25,000 nt of DNA, taken from NCBI RefSeq assembly GCF_030272615.1, contig NW_026729281.1:40001-65000 (forward strand), read 5' to 3'. The notes below the pieces were generated by a model that ran no database searches, was not told where the DNA came from, and worked only from the letters and a program-made list of their open reading frames with translations. This DNA comes from Cryptomeria japonica (taxonomy: Eukaryota; Streptophyta; Pinopsida; Cupressales; Cupressaceae). Shown one piece after another: positions 1 to 9,475 of this stretch. The translations under genes were made by a program, and so were the position numbers. Numbering within the stretch: position 1 is the stretch's first letter; every line of letters starts with the position of its first letter.

Positions 1-880
1 AGAAGCAACCTTCAGTGCAAACGTAGCACTCTTTTGTGCAACCGCCCAAACAACGCCCCCTCTACCCTCTGTCGAAACACTCGGCATTGCTGCTCCCTAA
101 GGTGAGCTTCTCCTCATAGGCAATTCCGCTCTTATCCGGTCACGTTTGTGTGCCCGAATTTCGCAAGGCAACCTCCATGGGACATGGAAAAGACTCGAGA
201 AGAGAGCTCGCTCACGGGAGAGAGAAGCCAAGGAGACCACGAGAGTGCTGAGAGTGGGACAGCGCTGAATAGGCGGGAGAAGCCTGCGCGTATAAACGGA
301 GATATATATCCAATTGCAACGAAGGAACGTGCCAAAGATCGAGAACAATGGCAGAAATGCTAGTAACGTGCACTTCGGGACCAACGCATCACCGGAAGAC
401 AACCGCCAAACATCGAAAGAGTCGCGATGCTCCGCAACCTACGTGCAAAGCGGTCGCACACCGGGTAAGGGAGTGAGAGCCCCAAACATAGCTGGGCGAG
501 GCGCTCACTCCGCTCTTTAATATCTCGTTAATACCGCCAAGGAAATGGCACAAGCACACACACACAAGCATCCTCGGAAGAGGACAGTTCGAGTGACAGG
601 TCAAATCCAAGAGTTCCGAAGACTACCTCCAGGAACAATCGGGAACAAGACCGATTACAAGTCGTCGAGTCTGTTACTGGGCGAACACGAGATGCGCACA
701 GGAAATCGATCAGCCCTCACAATGGCCCAAGGCCAGAGATCGGACTGCTACGATTTACCCCAACAATCATCGTGCCACTCTTCGCAGAGAGGTGATAGAC
801 GCCAACGAGCCCGCGCATAGCAATCGAGGTGTAAAAAGGGCGTTGAAGGCAGGAAGCCTGGACGAAAGAGGCTACGAGGT
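1..880. other. Largely non-repetitive segment without a supported gene; possible distal 5' external transcribed spacer
   Basis: I see no rRNA gene, tRNA or convincing coding sequence here. Open frames of 60-101 codons occur on both strands, overlap each other and have no recognisable domain. If the Pol I-type promoters further right are real, leftward transcription would cross this segment on its way to an 18S gene beyond position 1; the complement of the plant 18S 5' end is not present. Composition is more balanced than in the repeats to the right. The assignment to the external transcribed spacer is inference from position only. Confidence 0.4.
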
Positions 881-1530
881 CACCTCGAAGCGGTCTAAGA
901 ATCGGGCGCACTTGGGGCGACTACCAGTGCCAACCCCTTATCCCGCGGTGCGTCCGACACACAGAAATTTCCAAGGCGGCCAAGGAGCCTCCCCGCATAG
1001 CAATCGGGGTGTGAGGTTACGGATGCAGCATTGATAGCAATCGAGGTGTGAGGCGAAGGATGCAGAAGTGAGAGCCGAGGGATGTAGCAGAGATAGCAAT
1101 CGGGGTGTGTGATGCAGAAGAGATAGCAATCGAGGTGTGCGGTGGGAAGGGCCCAGCAGCCAGAATGCATGAAGCGACGGATGAAGCAGTGATGACAACC
1201 GGGCTGTGAGGAGAGGAGGGATGCAGCCAAGAAAGCAATCAGGGCTCGAGGCAAGGGATGCATCAAGGATAGCAATCATGTTGTGAGGCGAGATTCCAAA
1301 GGCTAAACGTGAGAGGCTGCAGGGTCGACTCAGAGAGGTCTATGCATGTGAGAGGCTGAAAGCAAGGTCGACTCGGAGCGGTCTATGCATCGGGCGCGCT
1401 TGGGGCGACTACCAGTGCCAACCCCTTATCCCGCGACGCGTCCGACAAAGAGAACGTTCCAAGGCGGCAGAGGAGGTTACCAGCCGAAGGATGCAGTAGC
1501 AATAACAGGTATAGTTCCGCGGCGGCCGAG
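881..1530. repeat. Decayed and truncated relatives of the 188-bp repeat
   Basis: Two partial 188-bp-type units are visible at about 898-1015 and 1387-1480, both carrying the GCTTGGGGCGACTACCAGTG block (first base changed in one) and CCCCTTATCCCGCG. Between them, 1003-1280 holds at least six irregular copies of a short piece, GATAGCAATCGRGGTGTG, each followed by a GGATGCAG-like stretch. A local duplication of about 50 bp occurs at 1306-1388 (GAGAGGCTG ... GGTCGACTC ... GGTCTATGCAT twice). The array therefore degenerates towards the left, as expected at the edge of a tandem array where homogenisation is weak. Confidence 0.75.
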
Positions 1531-4500
1531 AAGACTCACCGCATAGGAATCGGGATGCGAGGCGAGGGATGCGGCGGGAAGGCCCCGACGGCTAAACGGA
1601 AGAGGCTGCAGGGCCGCCTCGGAATGGTCCAAGCATCGGATGCGATTGGGACGACTACCAGTGCCAACCCCTTATCCCGCGATGCGTCCGATACACAGAT
1701 AGTTCCAAGGCGGCCGAGGAGCCTCACCGCATATCAATCGGGGTGCGAGGCGAGGGATGGGGCGGGAAGGCCCCAACGGCTAGACGGAAGAGGCTTCAGG
1801 GCCACCTCGGAATGGTCCAAGCATCGGACGCGCTTGGGGCGACTGCCAGTGCCAACCCCTTATCCCGCGATGCGTCCGATACACAGATGGTTCCAAGGCG
1901 GCCGAGGAGCCTCACCGCATAGCAATCGGGGGTGCGAGGCGAGGGATGGGGCGGGAAGGCCCCAACGGCTAGACGGAAGAGGCTTCAGGGCCGCCTAGGA
2001 ATGGTCCAAGCATCGGACACGCTTGGGGCGACTACCAGTGACAGCCCCCTATCCCGCGATGCGTCCGATACGAAGATGGTTCCAAGGCGGCCGAGGAGCC
2101 TCACCGCATAGCAATCGGGGTGCGAGGTGGGGGATGCGGCGAGATGGCCCCAACGGCTAGACGGAAGAGGCCACAGGGCCGCGTCGGAATAGTCCAAGCA
2201 TCGGACGCGCTTGGGGCGACTACCAGTGACAACCCCTTATCCCGCGATGCGTCCGATACGAAGATAGTTCCAAGGCGGCCGAGGAGCCTCACCGCATAGC
2301 AATCGGGGTGCGAGGTGGGGGATGCGGCGAGATGGCCCCAACGGCTAGACGGAAGAGGCTGCAGGGCCGCCTCGGAATAGTCCAAGCATCGGACGCGCTT
2401 GGGGCCACTACCAGTGACAACCCCTTATCCCGCAATGTGTCCGATACGAAGATAGTTCCAAGGCGGCCGAAGAGCCTCACCGCATAGCAATCGGGGTGCG
2501 AGGTGGGGGATGCGGCGAGATGGCCCCAACGGCTAGACGGAAGAGGCCACAGGGCCGCCTCGGAATAGTCCAAGCATCGGACGCGCTTGGGGCGACTACC
2601 AGTGACAACCCCTTATCCCGCGATGCGTCCGATACGAAGATAGTTCCCAGGCGGCCGAGGAGCCTCACCGCATAGCAATCGGGGTGCGAGGCGAGGGATG
2701 CGGCGAGATGGCCCCAAAGGCTAGACGGAAGAGGCTGCAGGGCTGCCTCGGAATAGTCCAAGCATCGGACGCGCTTGGGGCGAACCACTGCCAACCCCTT
2801 ATCCCGCGATGCGTCCGATACACAGATAGTTCCGAGGCGGCCGAGGAGGTGGGGGATGCAGCGAGATGGCCCCAACGGCTAGACGGAAGAGGCTGCAGGG
2901 CCGCCTCGGAATAGTCCAAGCATCGGACGCGCTTGGGGCGACTACCAGTGACAACCCCTTATCCCGCGATGCGTCCGATACACAGATAGTTCCGAGGCGG
3001 CCAAGGAGCCTCACCGCATAGCAATCGTGGGTGCGAGGTGGGGGATGCGGCGAGATGGCCCCAACGGCTAGACGGAAGAGGCTGCAGGGCCGCCTCGGAA
3101 TGGTCCAAGCATCGGATGCGCTTGGGGCGACTACCACTGCCAACCCCTTATCCCGCGATGCGTCCGATACACAGATAGTTCCAAGGCGGCCGAGGAGCCT
3201 CACAGCATAGCAATCAGGGTGCGAGGCGAGGGATGCGGCGAGAAAGCCCCAACGGCTAGAGGGAAGAGGCTTCAGGTCCGCCTCGGAATGGTCCAAGCAT
3301 CGGACGCGCTTGGGGCGACTACCAGTGACAACCCCTTATCCCGCGACGCGTCCGATACACAGATAGTTCCAAGGCGGCCGAGGAGCCTCACCGCATAGCA
3401 ATCGGGGTGCGAGGCGAGGGATGCGGCGAGAAGGACCCAACGGCTACACGGAAGAGGCTTCGGGGCCGCCTCGGAATGGTCCAAGCATCGGACGCGCTTG
3501 GGGCGACTACCAGTGACAACCCCTTATCCCGCGACGCGTCCGATACACAGATAGTTCCAAGGCGGCCGAGGAGCCTCACCGCATAGCAATCGGGGTGCGA
3601 GGCGAGGGATGCGGCGAGAAGGACCCAACGGCTACACGGAAGAGGCTTCGGGGCCGCCTCGGAATGGTCCAAGCATCGGACGCGCTTGGGGCGACTACCA
3701 GTGACAACCCCTTATCCCGCGACGCGTCCGATACACAGATAGTTCCAAGGCGGCCGAGGAGCCTCACCGCATAGCAATCGGGGTGCGAGGCGAGGGATGC
3801 GGCGAGAAGGACCCAACGGCTAGACGGAAGAGGCTTCGGGTCCGCCTCGGAATGGTCCAAGCATCGGACGCGCTTGGGGCGACTACCAGTGACAACCCCT
3901 TATCCCGCGACGCGTCCGATACACAGATAGTTCCAAGGCGGCCGAGGAGCCTCACCGCATAGCAATCGGGGTGCGAGGCGAGGGATGCGGCGAGAAGGAC
4001 CCAACGGCTAGACGGAAGAGGCTTCGGGTCCGCCTCGGAATGGTCCAAGCATCGGACGCGCTTGGGGCGACTACCAGTGACAACCCCTTATCCCGCGACG
4101 CGTCCGATACACAGATAGTTCCAAGGCGGCCGAGGAGCCTCACCGCATAGCAATCGGGGTGCGAGGCGAGGGATGCGGCGAGAAGGACCCAACGGCTAGA
4201 CGGAAGAGGCTTCGGGTCCGCCTCGGAATGGTCCAAGCATCGGACGCGCTTGGGGCGACTACCAGTGACAACCCCTTATCCCGCGACGCGTCCGATACAC
4301 AGATAGTTCCGAGGCGGCCGAGGAGCCTCACCGCATAGCAATCGGGGTGCGAGGCGAAGGATGCGGCGAGAAGGACCCAACGGCTAGACGGAAGAGGCTT
4401 CGGGTCCGCCTCGGAATGGTCCAAGCATCGGACGCGCTTGGGGCGACTACCAGTGACAACCCCTTATCCCGCGACGCGTCCGATACACAGATAGTTCCAA

Positions 4501-5475
4501 GGCGGCCGAGGAGCCTCACCGCATAGCAATCGGGGTGCGAGGCGAGGGATGCGGCGAGAAGGACCCAACGGCTAGACGGAAGAGGCTTCAGGGCCGCCTC
4601 GGAATGGTCCAAGCATCGAACGCGCTTGGGGCGACTACCAGTGACAACCCCTTATCCCGCGACGCGTCCGATACACAGATAGTTCCGAGGCGGCCGAGGA
4701 GCCTCACCGCATAGCAATCGGGGTGCGAGGCGAGGGATGCGGCGAGAAGGACCCAACGGCTAGACGGAAGAGGCTTCAGGGGCCGCCTCGGAATGGTCCA
4801 AGCATCGGACGCGCTTGGGGCGACTACCAGTGACAACCCCTTATCCCGCGACGCGTCCGATACACAGATAGTTCCGAGGCGGCCGAGGAGCCTCACCGCA
4901 TAGCAATCGGGGTGCGAGGCGAGGGATGCGGCGAGAAGGACCCAACGGCTAGACGGAAGAGGCTTCAGGGCCGCCTCGGAATGGTCCAAGCATCGGACGC
5001 GCTTGGGGCGACTACCAATGACAACCCCTTATCCCGCGACGCGTCCGATACACAGATAGTTCCGAGGCGGCCGAGGAGCCTCACCGCATAGCAATCGGGG
5101 TGCGAGGCGAGGGATGCGGCGAGAAGGACCCAACGGCTAGACGGAAGAGGCTTCAGGGCCGCCTCGGAATGGTCCAAGCATCGGACGCGCTTGGGGCGAC
5201 TACCAGTGACAACCCCTTATCCCGCGACGCGTCCGATACACAGATAGTTCCGAGGCGGCCGAGGAGCCTCACCGCATAGCAATCGGGGTGCGAGGCGAGG
5301 GATGCGGCGAGAAGGACCCAACGGCTAGACGGAAGAGGCTTCAGGGCCGCCTCGGAATGGTCCAAGCATCGGACGCGCTTGGGGCGACTACCGTTGCCAA
5401 CCCCTTATCCCGCGATGCGTCTGATACACAGATAGTTCCGAGGCGGCCGAGGAGCCTCACCGCATAGCAATCGGG
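1531..5475. repeat. 188-bp tandem repeat array, 21 units
   Basis: The landmark AAGCATCGG occurs (one copy changed at its last base) at 1631, 1819, 2008, 2196, 2384, 2572, 2760, 2918, 3107, 3295, 3483, 3671, 3859, 4047, 4235, 4423, 4611, 4800, 4988, 5176 and 5364. The spacing is 188 bp, with three 189-bp units and one 158-bp unit (2760-2918) that lost about 30 bp around 2850. Units from 3295 rightwards are nearly identical; those before 2572 differ at more positions. Each unit contains the blocks GCGACTACCAGTG, CCCCTTATCCCGCG and CGCATAGCAATCGGGG. Because 188 is not a multiple of three, the 94-codon frames on the - strand shift frame from unit to unit and are not genes. By position it would be part of the transcribed spacer downstream of the promoters; that is inference. 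Confidence 0.95.
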
Positions 5476-5722
5476 TTGCGAGGCAGATTATTGGGAAGGG
5501 AACCCCCTGGGATGCGGCTCAAGCAGTGCCCAAAGGGACTGGAATGCGGAATCACATCGAGAGACCCAAATGCTATACGAGGGCTCAAATCGAATTATCG
5601 ATTTGGCCACGACATGGACGCATCGGAACGACTACCTTTGCCGAACCACTCGCAATTGCATCCATACCGAAACCAATAGACATTTCCGTTAGAGCCCTCG
5701 CATAGCATTCGGGAATCTCGCA

Positions 5723-5812
5723 TGCCCCTCTAAATCGACCAATGCTGGCGCTCAATGAAAATCCGAGCGCTACCACCGTTCGAGCGCCAGCATTGGTCGA
5801 GTTAGAGGGGCA
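5723..5812 (-). repeat. 31-bp inverted repeat just downstream of promoter P1
   Basis: Arms at 5723-5753 and 5782-5812 are reverse complements at 30 of 31 positions, with a 28-nt loop. The inner end is TGGCGCTC paired with GAGCGCCA. In a leftward transcript from the predicted start near 5844 it would span about +33 to +122 and form a very stable stem. It could also act as a DNA cruciform. The same position in the P2 and P3 units holds a related imperfect stem. Confidence 0.9.
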
Positions 5813-5836
5813 CGGGGGAGAATGCTCCAGTCAACA

Positions 5837-5868
5837 CCTCCCCTATATAAGTTATTTGTCCGATTCTC
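5837..5868 (-). promoter_or_regulatory. P1: Pol I-type core promoter, candidate 45S gene promoter
   Basis: Read on the - strand the core is CTTATATAGGGGAGG preceded by ATCGGACAAATAA. The plant Pol I initiation consensus known from the family is a TATA-R-TA-type stretch running directly into a G run, with the start at the A before the Gs, here about 5844. It is the last copy before the 188-bp array and hence the one closest to the off-window 18S gene, which makes it the best candidate for the gene promoter. Alternative: a Pol II TATA box on the + strand; the G run and the repetition with spacer arrays favour Pol I. Confidence 0.72.
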
Positions 5869-6209
5869 GCACAACCGTAGTCTGCCTCGTCGAATCAAAC
5901 AACGGTCCCAGATTCCGACTTCCGTTCCGTAGAGACCCAAAAGCTAGATGGAGGCTCGCAAGAAAGAGAGTCGGCGCATAGCAATCGGGTTTCTCGAACG
6001 TTTAGGGACCGAGCTCACTTGCGGATAGGGCAAAATCCGCCAAGCAACCCAAAAGCTAGACGGGGGCTCGAATCGAATCGCCTAGGCGGCCACAACAACG
6101 ACGTGTTGGATCGACTACCAGTGCCAAACCATTCAGCAAGACTAGTCTGTGTCGAGGCCGGATAGAGATTCTCAGAGAGCGCCCGCATAGCATTTAGGAG
6201 ACCTGCCGC

Positions 6210-6300
6210 GTCCCTCACACTCGACAAATGGTGGTGCACGTTTATAAATCCGAGCGATCCCAACCCTTTCAAGCACCAACATCGGTCGAGATAGAGGGGC
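6210..6300 (-). repeat. Imperfect inverted repeat downstream of promoter P2
   Basis: Arms at 6210-6237 and 6273-6300 match at 21 of 28 positions with a 35-nt loop. The inner end GGTGGTGC pairs with GCACCAAC apart from one mismatch. The inner pair that is C-G in the P1 copy is T-A here on both arms. The outer arm starts about 35 nt downstream of the predicted start near 6334. Confidence 0.75.
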
Positions 6301-6326
6301 ACGGAGGGGGCTGCGTGAGACAACAC

Positions 6327-6358
6327 AGTCCCCTATATAAGTTATTTGTCCGATTCTC
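6327..6358 (-). promoter_or_regulatory. P2: Pol I-type promoter copy
   Basis: The core CTTATATAGGGG is intact, with predicted start near 6334, but the bases immediately downstream differ from all other copies (GGGGACTG instead of GGGGAGG). The upstream block GACAAATAA is conserved. Lies 490 bp upstream of P1 in transcription terms. Confidence 0.68.
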
Positions 6359-6649
6359 ACACATCCGAAGAATGGTCATCAAATCGGACAACAGCCCAAA
6401 CTTCCGACTTCCGTCCCAGAAAGCCCAAGAGCTATCTAAAACGTTCATGGCCGGAACTCGATCGCGGCTATACCAGTCCGCCAAGCAACCCAAAAGCTAG
6501 ACTGGAGCTCTAGTCGAATCACCTCTGTGGCCATTGCAAGGACGTGTTGGAGCGACTACCATTGCCGAACCATTCCGCAGGTCGAGTCCATACCAAGGCC
6601 GCATAGAGATTCACGATGAGCTCCTGCATAGCAATCAGGAGACTTGCCG

Positions 6650-6741
6650 TGTCCATCACAATCGATAAATCCTGGTGCAAGATTTTTGCATCCGAGCGCT
6701 CCAACCAGTCGAGCACCAGCATCAATCGACATAAACGGGCA
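6650..6741 (-). repeat. Imperfect inverted repeat downstream of promoter P3
   Basis: Arms at 6650-6678 and 6713-6741 match at 19 of 29 positions with a 34-nt loop. CTGGTGC pairs perfectly with GCACCAG, and ATCGAT faces ATCGA. Relative to the P1 copy, two pairs changed on both arms (C-G to T-A), which keeps the stem. The outer arm starts about 35 nt downstream of the predicted start near 6775. Confidence 0.7.
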
Positions 6742-6767
6742 CGGGGGGAGGATGCTCGAGAACACTA

Positions 6768-6799
6768 CCTCCCCTATATAAGTTATTTGTCCGATTCTC
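6768..6799 (-). promoter_or_regulatory. P3: Pol I-type promoter copy
   Basis: Core CTTATATAGGGGAGG with predicted start near 6775 and GACAAATAA upstream. Like P1 and P2 it has AACTTA at the upstream edge of the core, where P4-P12 have AGCTTA, so these three form a subfamily. Confidence 0.7.
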
Positions 6800-6880
6800 A
6801 AGCAGCCGAAGTCTGGTCATCGAATCGGGTCAAAGACCACAACTTCCGACTTTACCCACAATGCAAGTCATCGAATCGAA

Positions 6881-7255
6881 CATCGGCCCCCGAGTCGGAC
6901 TCCATGCGTATGTCAGGTCATCGGACCCAAATTCCGCCTTCCTGCGCATGGCGGGCCATCAATATCAACTCGGTCATCGGACCCAAACTCCGCCTTTTTG
7001 CGTATGGCACGCCTTCAAATCGGTCATCGGACCCAAATTCCGCCTTCCTGTGCATGGCGGGCCATCAACATCAACTCGGTCATCGGACCCAAATTCCGCC
7101 TTTCTGCGCATGGCACGCCATCAACTCGGTCATCGGACCCAAATTCCGCCTTCCTGCGCATGGCAGGTCATCGGACACAAATTCAGACCTCGCCAATATG
7201 CCTACGTATCGAATCGGTCATCGGACCCAACTTCCGACTTCATCCATACTGTAGG
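6881..7255. repeat. Short 38/50/56-bp direct repeats between P3 and P4
   Basis: The landmark CATCGGAC starts at 6919, 6975, 7025, 7081, 7131, 7169 and 7219, spaced 56, 50, 56, 50, 38 and 50 bp. Each copy continues as a variant of CCCAAATTCCGCCTTCCTGC, most of them then reaching GCATGGC. The same motif closes the upstream part of every 311-bp promoter unit (CATCGGACCCAACTTCCGAC), so this is a local amplification of promoter-upstream sequence. It explains why P3 and P4 are 545 bp apart. Open frames across it are repeat by-products. Confidence 0.88.
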
Positions 7256-7312
7256 GTCTTTGAGGTTGGCGCGGTGCGCTCAACCCAGGGAGTCGACCCA
7301 TCGAAGCATACA

Positions 7313-7344
7313 CCTCCCCTATATAAGCTATTTGTCCGATTCCC
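7313..7344 (-). promoter_or_regulatory. P4: Pol I-type promoter copy
   Basis: Core AGCTTATATAGGGGAGG on the - strand, predicted start near 7320. First member of the 311-bp series. A small stem (7264-7285) lies 36-57 nt downstream. Confidence 0.7.
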
Positions 7345-7623
7345 ACACCTGTGTAGTTTGCACCTCTGACCAGGACATCGACCCCAACTTCCGAACTCGA
7401 CTGCAACGACGGCACCAGCGCCTTGGTGCGCACCTTGCGACGCACAGTCCCAACATTCGCCTTCCTGCACATGGCAGGTCATCGGACCCAAATTCCGACC
7501 TCGCGAGTATGCCTACATATCGAATCGGTCATCGGACCCAACTTCCGACTTCATCCATACCGTAGGGTCTTTGAGGTTGGCGCGGTGCGCTCAACCCGGG
7601 GAGTCGACCCAACGAAGCATACA

Positions 7624-7655
7624 CCTCCCCTATATAAGCTATTTGTCCGATTCCC
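7624..7655 (-). promoter_or_regulatory. P5: Pol I-type promoter copy
   Basis: Core identical to P4, predicted start near 7631; downstream stem at 7575-7596. Confidence 0.7.
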
Positions 7656-7934
7656 ACACCTGTGTAGTTTGCACCTCCGATCAAGACATCGACCCCAACT
7701 TCCGAACTCGCCTCCAACGACCGAACCAGCGCCTTGGTGCGCACCTTGCAACGCACAGTGCCAACATTCGCCTTCCTGCACGTGGCAGGTCATCGGACCC
7801 AAATTCCGACCTCGCGAGTATGCCTACATATCGAATCGGTCATCGGACCCAACTTCCGACTTCATCCATACCGTAGGGTCTTTGAGGTTGGCGCGGTGCG
7901 CTCAACCCGGGGAGTCGACCCAACGAAGCATACA

Positions 7935-7966
7935 CCTCCCCTATATAAGCTATTTGTCCGATTCCC
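7935..7966 (-). promoter_or_regulatory. P6: Pol I-type promoter copy
   Basis: Core identical to P4, predicted start near 7942; downstream stem at 7886-7907. Confidence 0.7.
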
Positions 7967-8245
7967 ACACCTGTGTAGCTTGCACCTCCGATCAGGACAT
8001 CGACCCCAACTTCCGAACTCGACTAAAAAGACCGCACCAGCGCCTTGGTGTGCACCTTGCAACGCACAGTGTCAACATTCGCCTTCCTGCACATGGCAGG
8101 TCATCGGACCCAAATTCCGACCTCATGAGCATACCTACTAATCGAATCGGTCATCGGACCCAACTTCCGACTTCATCCATACCGTAGGGTCTTTGAGGTT
8201 GGCGCGGTGCGCTCAACCTGGGGAGTCGACCCATCGAAGCATACA

Positions 8246-8277
8246 CCTCCCCTATATAAGCTATTTGTCCGATTCCG
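8246..8277 (-). promoter_or_regulatory. P7: Pol I-type promoter copy
   Basis: Core identical to P4, predicted start near 8253, with one change just upstream on the transcript strand (GATTCCGACAC instead of GATTCCCACAC on +). Downstream stem at 8197-8218. Its upstream side is interrupted by the hairpin array, so P7 lacks the full 311-bp upstream sequence. Confidence 0.68.
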
Positions 8278-8358
8278 ACACCTGTGTAGTTTGCACCTCC
8301 GCTCAGGACATCGACCCCAACTTCCGAACTCGCCTGCAACGACCGAACCAGCGCCTTG

Positions 8359-8850
8359 GTGCGCACCAAAAGTGCGCACTTTTGGAGGGCACTTTTGTGC
8401 GCTCCAAAGGTGCGCACTTTTGGAGGGCACTTTTCTGCGCTCCAAAGGTGCGCACTTTTGGAGGGCACTTTTTGGAGGGCACTTTTCTGCGCTCCAAAGG
8501 TGCGCACTTTTGGAGGGCACTTTTTGGAGGGCACTTTTCTGCGCTCCAAAGGTGCGCACTTTTGGAGGGCACTTTTTGGAGGGCACTTTTCTGCGCTCCA
8601 AAGGTGCGCACTTTTGGAGGGCACTTTTTGGAGGGCACTTTTCTGCGCTCCAAAGGTGCGCACTTTTGGAGGGCACTTTTTGGAGGGCACTTTTCTGCGC
8701 TCCAAAGGTGCGCACTTTTGGAGGGCACTTTTTGGAGGGCACTTTTCTGCGCTCCAAAGGTGCGCACTTTTGGAGGGCACTTTTGTGCACTCCAAAGGTG
8801 CGCACTTTTGGAGGGCACTTTTCCTGTGCTCCAAAGGTGCACACCTAGGT
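8359..8850. repeat. Array of 38-bp and 52-bp hairpin-forming units
   Basis: The block CTGCGCTCCAAAGG starts at 8435, 8487, 8539, 8591, 8643, 8695 and 8747, giving six 52-bp steps. Flanking steps of 38 bp occur at 8397-8435 and 8747-8785, with GTGCGCTCC or GTGCACTCC variants. The 52-bp unit is the 38-bp unit plus a second copy of a 14-bp piece, TGGAGGGCACTTTT. Within each unit GTGCGCACTTTTGGAG and CTCCAAAGGTGCGCAC are reverse complements with one mismatch, so every unit can fold. All frames stay open through it, which produces long spurious proteins on both strands. Confidence 0.95.
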
Positions 8851-8972
8851 GAGCACCTTCGACCACACCTTGTAGCACACCAAACTCTGACTTTCGACTT
8901 CATCCGCAATGCAGGGTCTTTGAGGTTGGCGCAATGCGCACAACCAGGGGAGTCGACCCATCAAACCCAACA

Positions 8973-9004
8973 CCTCCCCTATATAAGCTATTTGTCTGAT
9001 TCTC
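8973..9004 (-). promoter_or_regulatory. P8: Pol I-type promoter copy
   Basis: Core AGCTTATATAGGGGAGG, predicted start near 8980. Upstream block reads ATCAGACAAATAG (ATCGGAC in P4-P7). Downstream stem at 8924-8945. Confidence 0.7.
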
Positions 9005-9129
9005 ATACATGCGTAGCCTGCAGGAGCAATTAGGACATCGACCCCAACTTTCGGCTTCTAAACGAAAACAAGGTCTTTGAGGTTGGTGTAATGCGAACAA
9101 CTAGGGGAGTCAACCCATCAAACCCAACA

Positions 9130-9161
9130 CCTCCCCTATATAAGCTATTTGTCTGATTCTC
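9130..9161 (-). promoter_or_regulatory. P9: Pol I-type promoter copy
   Basis: Core unchanged, predicted start near 9137. Its downstream stem (9081-9102) is the weakest of the family, and the GTCGAC block is changed to GTCAAC. Confidence 0.67.
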
Positions 9162-9286
9162 ATACATGTGTAGTCTACAGGAGCAATTAGGACATCGACC
9201 CCAACTTTTGACTTCTTAACGAAAACAAGGTCTTTGAGGTTGACGTAATGCGCACAACCAGGGGAGTCGACCCATCAAACCCAACA

Positions 9287-9318
9287 CCTCCCCTATATAA
9301 GCTATTTGTCCGATTCTC
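9287..9318 (-). promoter_or_regulatory. P10: Pol I-type promoter copy
   Basis: Core unchanged, predicted start near 9294; upstream ATCGGACAAATAG as in P4-P7. Downstream stem at 9238-9259 with one extra mismatch. Confidence 0.69.
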
Positions 9319-9443
9319 ATACATGTGTAGCCTGCAGGAGCCATTAGGACATTGACCCCAACTTTTGACTTCTTAACGAAAACAAGGTCTTTGAGGTTGG
9401 CGTAATGCGCACAACCAAGGGAGTTGACCCATCAAACCCAACA

Positions 9444-9475
9444 CCTCCCCTATATAAGCTATTTGTCTGATTCTC
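9444..9475 (-). promoter_or_regulatory. P11: Pol I-type promoter copy
   Basis: Core unchanged, predicted start near 9451. Downstream stem at 9395-9416; the GTCGAC block is changed to GTTGAC. Confidence 0.68.

Larger units (their letters stand above)
5476..6880. repeat. Three diverged promoter-bearing units of about 440-490 bp
   Basis: Three successive units share, in order along the + strand: CCCAAAAGCTAGA with GGGCTCGAATCGAAT or related; a GTGTTGGAKCGACTACCA-type block; CCGCATAGCAWT; a pair of inverted arms; and the CCTCCCCTATATAAG promoter core followed by TTATTTGTCCGATTCTC. Their promoter cores start at 5837, 6327 and 6768, so units are 490 and 441 bp apart. They are much more diverged from each other than the 311-bp and 157-bp units to the right, so they look older or are less homogenised. 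No coding gene is supported inside. Confidence 0.85.
7256..8345. repeat. 311-bp promoter repeats carrying P4-P7
   Basis: Promoter cores start at 7313, 7624, 7935 and 8246, exactly 311 bp apart three times. Units are very similar over their whole length: GGTCTTTGAGGTTGGCGCGG, a GAGTCGACCC block, the promoter core, CACCTGTGTAG, CATCGACCCCAACTTCCGAA, and two CATCGGACCC motifs. Between units the sequence CTTGGTGYGCACCTTGC occurs, and it is the point at which the fourth unit gives way to the hairpin array at 8359. Homogeneity suggests recent amplification. Confidence 0.93.

Noticed and set aside
148-363. 71-codon frame starting MCPNFARQPPWDMEK as a small gene
   Set aside because: Overlapped by frames on the other strand, no recognisable domain, no promoter or splice signal that I can support.
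2101-5365. Series of 94-codon frames on the - strand (MDHSEA...-type)
   Set aside because: They are one frame of the 188-bp repeat read again and again. The period is not a multiple of three and successive frames overlap and end in the next unit.
1680-5420. GGGATAAGGGG on - in every 188-bp unit as additional Pol I starts
   Set aside because: It shares the AAGGGG end but lacks the TATATA stretch and the conserved upstream ACAAATA block.
1531-5475. CRISPR-like array
   Set aside because: Direct repeats without unique spacers, unit far too long, and the window is eukaryotic by its 5S genes.
6616-8909. Frames of 212-254 codons across the promoter repeats and the hairpin array
   Set aside because: They follow the 50/56-, 311- and 52-bp repeats, cross the promoter cores and exist on both strands.
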